The notes under the pieces were generated by a model that saw only the letters and a program-made list of their open reading frames with translations, did not search any database and was not told where the DNA came from. DNA of 64,000 nt from Pyrus communis (lineage: Eukaryota; Streptophyta; Magnoliopsida; Rosales; Rosaceae). Positions 54,900 through 64,000 of the stretch are shown here, in pieces. Position 1 is the stretch's first letter. Each line of letters opens with the position of its first letter. The translations under genes and the position numbers were made by a program. Location of the stretch: contig NC_084817.1 in NCBI RefSeq assembly GCF_963583255.1, positions 10,422,121 through 10,486,120 of the forward strand, written 5' to 3'.

Positions 54900-57635
54900 A
54901 AATCCTAAATATTTTAAGAAATACCCAGAAATAGGACAATTTCTTAATCTTGGGACAAAATAGGACATTTCGAACATGCACACGACATGCCCAACAATCA
55001 AACATAAATACGATTTTTCCTACACCTTGAAATGGCTTAATTGCCTTTGTATATAAATGGGTTATTTCCTCCCATTTTCTGATTTCTCTCTCCCTCCCTC
55101 TCTCTTCTCTCACTTTCTCCCGCATGTACTCTCTCTCTCCCTTTTTCACTGTGCACACACGGTGCACTGTCATCCTGACCAACACAGCCCAAATCGAAGC
55201 CACCACCAATTTCATCTCATCTCCACGAGTCCAAAATACCTAGCCTTGTCACGAATCTCATCCCCGATCGTTAGGATAGAAACTCAAACAGGCTGCAAGT
55301 TTTCTGGCTATTTTCTGGCAGTAGGGCAAACAACTGAGGCTCGAAACCACCAGCACTAGACTTGCATCGAGAATGGGAACAAAGCCAAATCATTAAATGC
55401 TGGTGTTTTGTTGGATGAATTTTTCAAGATTTGCTCACTATATCTACACGACATGCACATAATAGGCTCACAAATTTAAGCCAACCCAAAAACCCAGAGC
55501 TCACAACTCTCTTTTCGAAATCAGAAAAGTGACATCATCACTTGTGATGTTATCACCATATACACACCATATGCACATCATATGTACAGTACATGCACAT
55601 GATATGCATAGAACTGGAGATCAAGTAACGAGCTATTTTTCGCATGAATGAGAAAATTTAACGGAAACCTATTGGTATAGTGGATACAATTAAAACATAA
55701 TTGTTATGTATTACAGTGGCAATTTGAGAAGTCTTGTTACGTATATCAATCACCGCTTAACTACGCACGTGGAAAACATGATACTTGTTGTCTTTATTTC
55801 ATGGACACGCATGATCCTTAACGTCCTCTAAACATTTTCTTAATTTTATTTTTCATCGAGGCCAACTAGGTTGTGGTCATACTCGTTAAATTCTGGAGAA
55901 CAACATATGTGCATCATAACTAGTGAACATTCCCACTTCTCATATTAAGATGTAGCCATGCACACCACATAAAACTTTTTACAAATTTCTGCAATTAGAC
56001 ACTTGAACTAGAAGTTCTTCCATCCCAATTTTATAGCACGTCAAAACTTGAAATATATTCCACAACCCATAGGCCCCAACATGAAACATAAACCCTAATT
56101 TAAATTTTAAGTATCAATTCATCTGATTTCAAAGAGAGTGAAGTCCAAAGAGAGGTGAGAAGAGTGAGCTGGGGTTTAGGTTGACCTCATACCTCTGATT
56201 TTGAACAAAGGGATGCGAGAGAGAGGTGAGAAGAGAGTTGGATTTTGTACCATATTTTCTGTTTTGGCTGGAAAATTCCATTTTTTCCAGTGACTGAAGC
56301 TTTGGCAGGCATAGTAAGGTAGGGTGTTTAGTTCCAAGTTCCTTCATCAATGATTTATGGAATAAATGAGTTGTTTGTAAAATGAATTAATAGAAGTTAA
56401 AATAGGGTTTGTGTCTCATGTTGGGGCCTATCGGTTGTGGAATAAATTTCAAGTTTTAAAATGCTACAAAACTGGAATGGAACAATTTCTGCTTCAAGTG
56501 TCCAATTGCAGAAATTTGTGAAGCGAGAATGTTCATATGGTGTGTAATGTGCAAGTGATGTGCATATGGTGTGTATGGCTACATCATAATATGAGAAGCG
56601 AGAATGTTCACTTGTTATGGTGCATGTATGTTGTGCCCTTGACTTTAGCAAGTATGACTGCAACCTAGTTGGTCTCCGGCAAAAAAAAAAATTAAGAAAA
56701 AGCTTAGAGGACGTTAAGGATCATGCATGTCCTTGAAATAACAACAACGAGTATCATGTTTTCCATTTGCACGGTTAAACGGTGATTGATATGTGTAATA
56801 AGCCTTTTCAAATTGCCACTGTAACCTTATATACATAACAATTATGTTCTAATTGTATCCACTATGCCAATAGGTTGCCGTTAAAGTTTCTTACTAATGA
56901 GAAAAGCAGCTTGTTGCTCGATCTCTAGTTCTATGCATATCATATCCATATACTATACATATGATGTGCATGTGGTGTGCACATAGTGTATATGGTGGTG
57001 ACATCACATGTGATGACATTATTTTTTTGATTTCGAAAAGAGAGCTGTGAGGTCTAGGTTTTTGGGTTAGCTCAGATATGTGAGCATATCATGTGCATGT
57101 CATTTACATATGGTGAGCAAATCCTAAAAAACTCTTCGAACAAAACACCAGTGTTTAATGACTGGGCTTTGTTCCCACCCTCTACGCGAGTCTAGTGGTG
57201 GTCTCGAACCTCGGTAGTTTATCATGTTGCTAATAAATGGCAGAAAAAAAAAATCGCGAACTGCTTGAGTTTCGATCCCAACAATCGAGGATGAGATTTG
57301 TGACAAGGCTAGGTATTTTGGACTCATGAGGACGAGATGAAATTGGTGGTGGCTTCGATTTGGACAGTGTTGGTAGGGATAACAGTGCACCGTGTGTGCA
57401 CAGTGAGAAGGGGAAAAGGAGTGCATGAGGGAGAAAGTGAGAGAAGAGAGAGAGGAAGGGAGAGAGAGAGTAGAGAGAGAGAAATCAGAGAATGTGAGGA
57501 AATAACTCATTTATATGTGGATATTTTAGTAATTTCGGTTTTGTGCATGGCTTGTACATGGCCGATTTGTCCTATTTTTGTTCCAAGATTAAGAAAATGT
57601 CCCATTTTGGGATATTTCCCAATATTTTATGCCTC
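54900..57635. mobile_element. 2.7-kb palindromic (foldback) element with arms over 1 kb
   Basis: The left arm about 54900-56105 is inverted in the right arm about 56390-57635. Paired blocks include ACAGTGCACC(G/A)TGTGTG, CCACCACCAATTTCAT, CCAAAATACCTAGCC, CTATTGGTATAGTGG and its counterpart, AACATGATACT(T/C)GTTG, and CATAGGCCCCAACATGA. The unique centre is only about 280 bp. The right arm has a small internal duplication (GCGAGAATGTTCA twice, 56523 and 56599). Arms are clearly diverged by substitutions and indels. No transposase. Each arm has TATA-like plus CT-rich sequence pointing to the centre. Confidence 0.88.
55050..55140 (+). promoter_or_regulatory. TATA and CT-rich leader in the left arm of the palindrome
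   Basis: GTATATAAATGGG at 55049-55061 followed by a long CTCTCTC-rich stretch. The mirrored copy on the minus strand lies at 57517-57420 (CATATAAATGAG, then CTCTCT). Both point toward the palindrome centre. Confidence 0.45.
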
Positions 57636-57649
57636 ACTTTTGTCATAAT

Positions 57650-58990
57650 ATTTTAAGCTGAAGATGAAGAAAAAGAATTTGTATGTCTCCTTACCACCAT
57701 ATCTCATGCGTGATGATCAAGTTACCAACTGCGACTTAAATTTGAGAGTGAGTTATTTTATTATCAATGGAGATTGGAATAAGAATATGTTGAGAGACTT
57801 TGTTTATGGGGACATTGTCGAAAAAGTTTGTAGTATTCCTCTCCCTTTATCTGATAGAGATGATGTTGTGTGCTGGGGTCTTAATGCAAACGACAAGTTT
57901 AGTGTTAAATCAGCAACCTGGGTGCAAAACGCAATTGTTAATGACAATGCCAAAACGGAGATGTTAAAGAAAATGTGGAAGCTAAACATACCTAATAAAG
58001 TTAAACTGTTCAGTTGGCTTCTTATTCTTAATAAGCTTCAAACTCCAAACAGAATTCATAAATTCATTAATACAATCAATGATATTTGTCCGTTGTGTAA
58101 TACCAACCCAGAGGACAAAAAACATTTATTTATTCATTGTGTCTGTGCTAAACAGGTTTGGGATTCTCTTTCAATAGGGAACCCTCATTCTACTAATCAA
58201 AACCTTAATTTACTTAATTGGTTGTCATCCATGGATGCTAATGATAGCGAGGATTTATCCAAGCTTAGTGTCGCTCTATTGATTTGTTGGCAAATCTGGA
58301 AAATGAGAAACCAGGTTGCTTTCCATAATGCTAAACCTTACCCGTCTAGAGTTGGTCATTTAGCCCTTAGTTTGGGTAAAGACTACGTCAATGCTAATAA
58401 AAGCCTTAGTATTGCTAAAAATAATAGTAAAAGAATCATTAGATGGATACCTCCTAGGGAGGGTTTCTGCAAAATAAATTTTGATGGCTCAATCAAAGAC
58501 TCGATGGCGGCGGCTGGCTTTGTTCTTAGAGATGTTTGTCGTGTGCCTGTGGTTGCTGGCGCTAGAAGGTTGGGGTTGACATCTATTAATGTTGCGGAAT
58601 GCCTTGCTCTTAGAGATGCCCCTTGGGTTGCTAGAAGTAAGGGGCTAAAGAAGATCTCGGTGGAAGGAGATTCGAAGCTGGTGGTGGAGGCTGTTGTCAG
58701 TAAATGCAGCGTTCCCTGGCGCCTCATGTCTATTATTGAAGATATCAGATGTATTGCCAACTTCTTCGATTGTATCTCTTGGTCTCATATTTTTTGTGAA
58801 AAAAATTTTGTGGCTGATGCAGTTACGAGTATTGGCTTCCAGTTTGGCAACCTTCACATATGGGATAGGCCCTATCCTGCTGTTGCGTATAGGGCTCTGT
58901 TATTTGACTTTCCAGGGTCTGGTTGTTCTAGGGGTGACTCCCTCTGATCTTCTTGCGCCCTTGTGTCTGAAAAAAAAAAAAAAAAAAAAT
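57650..58990 (+). mobile_element. 5'-truncated LINE 3' end with poly(A)
   Basis: The LINE's last coding part followed 45 bp after the stop by (A)19 at 58971-58989, the mark of a retroposed 3' end. The 5' truncation falls next to the palindromic element. No clear target duplication was identified around it. The one open frame is described separately. Confidence 0.85.
57664..58947 (+). CDS. LINE ORF2 C-terminal part: zf-RVT plus RNase H-like domain (427 codons, open)
   Basis: Encodes the region after reverse transcriptase of a plant L1-type LINE. About residues 60-165 match the zf-RVT zinc-binding domain: SVKSATWVQ, then KMWKLNIPNKVKLFSWLL, and the metal-binding pattern CPLCNTNPEDKKHLFIHC. Residues about 265-400 match the RVT_3 RNase H-like domain: NFDGS (first Asp), AECLALRDA (Glu), EGDSKLVVEAV (Asp), and SWSHIFCEKNFVADAV near the end. 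There is no reverse transcriptase or endonuclease in front. The start codon given is simply the first ATG after the truncation. No frameshift over 1.28 kb points to a recent insertion. Confidence 0.85.
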   Translation: MKKKNLYVSLPPYLMRDDQVTNCDLNLRVSYFIINGDWNKNMLRDFVYGDIVEKVCSIPLPLSDRDDVVCWGLNANDKFSVKSATWVQNAIVNDNAKTEMLKKMWKLNIPNKVKLFSWLLILNKLQTPNRIHKFINTINDICPLCNTNPEDKKHLFIHCVCAKQVWDSLSIGNPHSTNQNLNLLNWLSSMDANDSEDLSKLSVALLICWQIWKMRNQVAFHNAKPYPSRVGHLALSLGKDYVNANKSLSIAKNNSKRIIRWIPPREGFCKINFDGSIKDSMAAAGFVLRDVCRVPVVAGARRLGLTSINVAECLALRDAPWVARSKGLKKISVEGDSKLVVEAVVSKCSVPWRLMSIIEDIRCIANFFDCISWSHIFCEKNFVADAVTSIGFQFGNLHIWDRPYPAVAYRALLFDFPGSGCSRGDSL

Positions 58991-59183
58991 CCAAACACCA
59001 TACTGGCTTTACTTATTTGCAAAAGGAGAAGAGCCAGTTAAAGATTTTGTTAGATTAAATTGTATGCCTCCTTACCAAATCACGAGTCAATCACTTACAA
59101 TTAGACCTGATAATTTCTTACACGAGTTGTTAATCCGATCCGAGTAAACACGAAAATAACGGATTTCGGGTCAACATGTTAAC

Positions 59184-61400
59184 TGTAACATCCCGTCCCG
59201 GGATTATTAAAACGTACGTGTGAATCGACCATTTTACCCCTAGTTCGTTTTTATCACATTAGTGTTGTGTAGTGTGGTGTTGTAGGACCACACACACTCA
59301 TACCCTCTCTTTTTCTCCCGGGATTCCCTCCCTCTTTCCCTCACTTTTGTCACTCTCTGTCTCTGTCTCTCTCTCTCTCCCCGAGTTCATCTTCTTCTTC
59401 TTCTTCTTCTTCTACATACGGACATACACACAAACATACTCAAATCTTCACCAATCGAGAAACCAAGACCACCCTCGTGCTCGTGAGGCTGAGAGGAGTT
59501 CAGAGGTGCCATTTTCAGGTAGGAACTCCGACGTTTTCACGTCGATTTCACGAGCTCAGTTTTGGCTACTGTTCATGCAAATTTAATTTACTTAGTTTTT
59601 GGACATTTGAAGCTTGTAGTTGTGTTTGTGAGGTCCCAAGGAGCCTCGGAGTGGTTCGTTGGACGAGTTTGGACGTCGGGATCGTCCTGTTCAAAGTTGG
59701 CCGAACTTGGATCGTTGTTGCAGGTATGATCGTGTGATTTTTAGGCCTTAAAACTAGTCTAACGTTGTTCTACTAGTCCTAAGCTTCATTTTGGTATAAA
59801 GATCGTGAAAAATGGTTGAAAAACGAAGGAGAAAACTAAGTTGGAAAATTTCCCAGTTTTCCGGCGCCGTCGCCGGCGCCGGAGGCTCGCCGGAGAAGAA
59901 AGGGGAATATTCCGTTAAGTTTAACAGAATATTCCTAACGGCAGTTGACGGCGTCAGTTAAGGTTAACGGAATATTCCGTCAGTTTAACGGAATATTCCT
60001 GACGGCGTCAGTTGACGCCGTCAGTGTGCATGGCACGTGGCCGCGCGTGGGGGCGCGTGAGGGGTCCAAAAAATTATTTTAAAAATATGGGTGTGATCCT
60101 GAGGTTGTGTAGAGCACGTTGGTATATTCAATTGTCCAATTTGAGCAATGTATGAGAAGTTATTACGAGAAGTTGGTTATGTGCTTTTAAATTAACGTTT
60201 TCGTAGCTTTTTCGCGTATAGGTGATTCGTTTTCCGAGGACGAGCGTACACACTCGAGGCAGGGGGGCTACGACCCTTCCACTTATCAGTGAATGGGCTT
60301 TTTGTTTTCCGTATATACCTATATACATCTAAATTCCCAGAAATAGATTAAAAAGAGTAATTGATTTATGCCATGCACTTTATTATTATCACTTATGCAT
60401 CATCACATGCATTAGTAGCGGCATACATTTATATATGTGTATTTGGTGCTGTGGACGCACAGGTAAGTGCCAGGTAAGCGGTATTCATGTTGTTATGCAG
60501 TAATAGTTTGAGATGCTTAGAGAGCTCATAATCTGCACCCCCAGTGTTAGTGCTCCCGCCCAGAGTTGGGGCATAGCCTTCACGTGTATGTTCACCCGCA
60601 CCGCATACTCGCATTGGATCCAAGATAGGTGCCTAGGCTTGTCGTACAAACCACATTAGGTGGTTACGACTCGTAGGTGACCCGCGATTTATCGCCCAGC
60701 TTCACGTGATCGTAGCACTAGAGCATACATATATATTACACCAGCCTGTCGTACAGACCACGTTAGGTGGTTCCGACTCGTGTGCAGATTCAGTTATTGA
60801 GTTGAGATTGGAGCTCTATATGCAGCCGTACAGGTCACGTTAGGTGACTCCCGGCTGCCAGATATGTGTTATTGATATGATTTACGCTTGAGCATTTACA
60901 TTTGATTATGAGATTCCGTTGTGGCATATTCTCAAGCATGAATGGCATATTTTGGAGCATGATTGGCATATCTATACATACGTATATATGTTCATTTTCT
61001 GGGAAGTATACAGGTTTTACGGCGAGGGGTTAGAATGTATTTTGCTAAAGAGTTTTCAAAGAGCTTTGTTTTTGCCCACTCACGCTTTTGTTTTTACGCC
61101 CCTCCAGGTTCTAGTGGTTTAGCAAGTTCGGTGGTTTATCCCAGAGGGCGTCCCGGCATTTCTGACAGACACTCACCATTGTAGGGTCACCTTCGGGTGT
61201 AATTATGTCGCATTTTTCCTTTTTGACTGCTGTAGACTCGCTCTGAAATTGTGTCTCACATACACTAGTACTTTGTATGCTAGTTAGTTTTTAATTATTC
61301 GTACTTTTATATTACTATCTTCATAGCTTCCGCACGCGCACATGGCTACGTCACCTTCGTGTGACGGCCAGCACTCCCTGATCTCGGTCGGGGTGTGTCA
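59184..61400 (+). mobile_element. solo LTR of a Gypsy-type element, 2217 bp
   Basis: Starts TGTAACATCCCGTCCCGGG, ends GGTCGGGGTGTGTCA, with perfect 5-bp duplications TTAAC (59179-59183, 61401-61405). There is no internal domain. It includes (CTT)n and CT-rich leader sequence (59330-59415), a block of GGAATATTCC palindromes (59905-60000), and GTCGTACAxACCACxTTAGGTGGTT repeats (60630-60850) shared with the 18435 LTR. The short frames inside (for example 59272-59586) are LTR sequence. Confidence 0.93.
59905..60025 (+). repeat. cluster of GGAATATTCC palindromes and GACGGCGTCAGTT repeats
   Basis: Four (G/A)GAATATTCC units (59908, 59927, 59969, 59990), alternating with GACGGCGTCAGTT(A/G)A units, inside the solo LTR. 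Confidence 0.8.
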
Positions 61401-61499
61401 TTAACTAATCAGATTACACATTAAAACCCCGTTAACGGGTTTACCGGCGGATAACGCATTTCAACCCGGTAAGAAAAAAAATGTCATTTTAGTTCCGGT

Positions 61500-62215
61500 T
61501 CCTAATCAACATAATTGTTAGATTGAAACCTTGTTTGTTTAAATTTTTTGATTGAGGTCCTTAGCCTCATTTAAGAGATTTAATTCATGCATTTATGCAT
61601 TTAATGTCTCACAAATTATGAAATTTAAACAAATTAAAATAATATTTTTTAAATATAATAAATACTTAAAAATCAATTTTAGAGTAATATTGTTCTTCAC
61701 AAAAATTATAGCAAAAATTTATATATATATATATACCCACATAATTATTAACATATTCTAAAAAATAACTATTGATATATTTTAAAACATAAAATAAATA
61801 CATATAATTAGCATGGGTACATTTAGCAAAGTTAAAATGGGTACAAAAAAAATTAAACAATATGGGTACAAATACAAATAAAAGTTAAAAAAACATGGGC
61901 ACAAAAAGGAATTAAATATGGGTAAAAAATAAAATTAAAAAGAAAATTGATACAAATAAAAAAAAGGGTTGCAACTTTAAAATGGGTACAAATTAAATAA
62001 AAATATATGATAAAAAATTTAGTCATAAATATAAATATACCAAATCTAACGTTTCTAACACTAAATAAATATATTTAGAAATAAAAAATATTTTATTATT
62101 AAAATAATTAATGATGTTTATTAAAATCTAAGGACTTTGATAAAAAATTAAAAATGAATAAGGATTTGATCGATAAAGTAGGACAAATAGAATGAGAACC
62201 TAATTTTTCCAAGAA
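61500..62215 (-). repeat. AT-rich dispersed repeat with ATGGGTACAAA motifs, copy 2 (inverted)
   Basis: Reverse-complement relative of 41875-42470: repeated ATGGGTACAAA, TAACGTTTCTAACACTAAATAA and a GAGAACCTAATTTTT end. No coding potential. Confidence 0.65.
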
Positions 62216-63640
62216 AAAAATAGTTTGATATTTTTAAATTACTAAAAAAGCTTACCACAATAGTCATAGAATTTGATCGCACGTAAGTGAGATTAAAAAA
62301 TACAAAAGCACATTAAAAATACCGAAGCATTTAAAAATACCAGAGCACACTAAAATTCATTTATACTAAAGCACATTAGATTTTCAAAGCCTACATACTC
62401 TCGTGAACAATGTTTTTAGGGTAGTTCAAAATAAATAAAAATCCATAATAATTAATGCAAAAGTGTGAAAAATATGAAAAGAACATAAAAACACTTGTGA
62501 TTGCATCCTCCACGCATAGGCGTTGGTTACATCGTTGTTTATATTTTTAAAACCCTTAAAACCTTCATGAATACTATTTATTGTCTGAGTGCAAAATTAA
62601 TAAAAAAAAATCATAATAATTAATGTAGAATTGTGAAAAATGTTAAAAAAAAAAAAAAAAAAAAACCATATAATCACTCGTAGTGACAATCTTCACAACT
62701 TCCATAAGGGGGTTAACTTCGAAGTTTAATCGTCGATTGTCGTTTACGATGTATTCTTTTTACCGGATTTCGTTTTTCAGATTTTCATTTTAGAAATCAT
62801 GATCTTTTAGTGGATGTAGAAAAATGAACCGTTCGGATCGTTGATATCACGTTCCAATGTTCACGATTAACTGAAATATGAGTCAATATATATAATTTTT
62901 ATAGACTTTTTAAACTCCGAACAATATTTTCACTAACTGTAAAATTTGAACGTTATATCACTTACGTTTTTCATTTGATTATTTATTGATTAAAAACATA
63001 TTCTCTTTAACGGGTAAATTGTGTAGTTAGGTCATATTACTGGTTAATATTAATGGGTCGTGTTCGGGTTGTGTCATATTATCCGTTTATTTTGACGGAT
63101 GTTATATGACACAACCTGTTAAAATATTAAATATGTTAAAAAAAATAACACAAACATGGAAAAAGGACAAGAATGCCAAGTCTATCTACAATCATAACAC
63201 ATTTATCATTTAAATGAAGAAATTTATACGAACTCTAAACTTCTCCTTTATAATTCACAATTTTACATTTTATGAGAGATGCAAAATATTTTGAAATAGA
63301 CATTTCAGATTACAAGTGTACTAACTAAACGAACTATGTCTGACTCAAACCGTTAATTACAAATAAACAAAAACCCAGTTATAAACTCACAAAGAAAGGT
63401 TTGTTTCCATTTGACATACTCTCTAACAAATTGAACATCAATGATATGATTGTGTACGAATCTCGCAATCTAATTTAACCAAGAGAACACATAAATATTC
63501 CCCCCACTCCTAGTTAATCGACAAAACACTCAAAAATTGTGTTTAGATTAACAAAACCAACGTGAGCTGCTGTGATACCTTCGGAGTTCTCAACACTAAG
63601 AAATTACAAATCAGTTGGCAATGGAAATTATCGTCTGTAA
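62216..63640. other. AT-rich, no gene recognised
   Basis: Includes a short tandem AAAGCACATTA motif (62300-62390) and two related ATAATTAATG(C/T)A-(A)AGTGTGAAAAATxT segments (62445-62475, 62613-62645). A GGGTCGTGTTCGGGTTGTG stretch near 63056 resembles a common plant repeat end. No gene or RNA recognised. Confidence 0.4.
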
Positions 63641-64000
63641 TTATAAAATTAAATAATGGGATTAATTATTAATTTAAAGGTTTCTAATTTTTGAGGTCAT
63701 TATGCTTTGGCCTCACATATATTTTGGACTTATCCAGAATGATACTCTCCCAACTTATGCTTCTTGCGTCTCCTCCGGATCCTCTGTTCACTTCCTGTTG
63801 ATATTTACTTCCCCTCCGTCAGCTTCGTCTTCTTCTTCTTCTGCTGCCCCCGCCCTGTTCTTCTGCAACTATTCTGGTGTCTCATGTGACGCTTTCGGAC
63901 AATTTTACCCTTCAAAATCCCATCTCTTTACGTACTCAGCTCTTAGATGCTTTGAACTTGGGTAGTTGGGTGTGTGTTTTTCTGCAAGTGAGCTCTCGGA
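63641..64000 (+). other. unresolved region at the right edge
   Basis: An 87-codon frame (63702-63965) has a Ser/Pro-rich start and CNYSGVSCDAFGQF, which superficially recalls a leucine-rich-repeat N-terminal cap. No leucine-rich repeats follow before the stop. It could be the beginning of a broken gene extending past the window or chance. Confidence 0.2.

Noticed and set aside
55057..55359. Conserved small protein shared by both palindrome arms (55057-55359 +, 57510-57124 -)
   Set aside because: The similarity follows from the inverted repeat itself; frames diverge and lack a recognisable domain.
59272..61184. Frames within the solo LTR
   Set aside because: Boundaries and TTAAC duplications show this is one LTR; the frames are CT-rich or repeat-derived.
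63702..63965. LRR receptor N-terminal cap
   Set aside because: A CNYSGVSC motif alone with no leucine-rich repeats after it; could be chance.

Overview
The window is a repeat-dense stretch of a eudicot nuclear genome. Everything that looks like a gene has plant introns or plant protein families, and the rest is plant transposons. The Cassandra element, the style of the long-TIR repeats and the O-methyltransferase suggest a woody Rosaceae plant of the apple/pear group; that is inference from memory of such repeats, not a database result. Only two host genes appear complete: a four-exon caffeate-type O-methyltransferase (21490-23018, +) and a two-exon EG45/plant-natriuretic-peptide-like secreted protein (49982-50827, -). 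A relic of the methyltransferase exon 2 lies at 12.8 kb, and fragments of two receptor-kinase genes lie at 24-31.5 kb.

Layout. 1-7.46 kb: two degenerate Ty1/copia elements abutting in opposite orientation (A on -, B on +), with a Cassandra TRIM (AATGG target duplication, 5S-like module duplicated in one LTR) inserted in the 3' end of B. 7.98-12.44 kb: two related long-TIR DNA elements; the first has an 8-bp target duplication and contains a nested 1.9-kb probable solo LTR. 12.8 kb: methyltransferase relic. 13.3-16.6 kb: short tandem repeats, a three-layer nested palindrome, a 130-bp tandem array, a 212-bp duplication and a SINE-like copy. 18.4-20.7 kb: a Gypsy-type LTR on - with a 65-bp tandem array. 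21.1-23.3 kb: a solo LTR placed just upstream of the methyltransferase gene. 23.4-32.3 kb: a composite DNA element carrying receptor-kinase fragments, itself interrupted by a hAT element (25149-26414) and a CACTA element (26481-30591). 32.3-33.6 kb: a degenerate tandem repeat interrupted by a SINE-like copy and a solo LTR. 34-36 kb: unassigned, possibly organelle-like DNA, then a LINE reverse-transcriptase scrap.

37.1-40.6 kb: truncated copia (-). 41.3-42.5 kb: a SINE-like copy and an AT-rich repeat that recurs inverted at 61.5-62.2 kb. 43.3-49.9 kb: full-length copia (-) with unusual TA...CA ends; its reverse transcriptase is split by a gag-only LTR element (TR-GAG type, +). The copia sits 53 bp beyond the EG45-like stop codon. 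51.3-54.4 kb: two TIR-bounded non-autonomous DNA elements. 54.9-57.6 kb: a 2.7-kb palindrome with arms over 1 kb. 57.66-58.99 kb: a 5'-truncated LINE with an open 427-codon frame and poly(A). 59.18-61.40 kb: a solo LTR of the same family as the 18.4-kb LTR, with perfect TTAAC duplications. 61.5-64 kb: AT-rich, no gene recognised.

The window is best read as an insertion history: host genes are islands, and the perfect target-site duplications let the order of nested insertions be reconstructed. I found no new protein-coding system. The most unusual items are the duplicated 5S module in Cassandra, the large convergent palindrome, the receptor-kinase-bearing composite element, the TR-GAG nest, and a methyltransferase with an altered SAM-binding glycine motif and a solo LTR in its upstream region.
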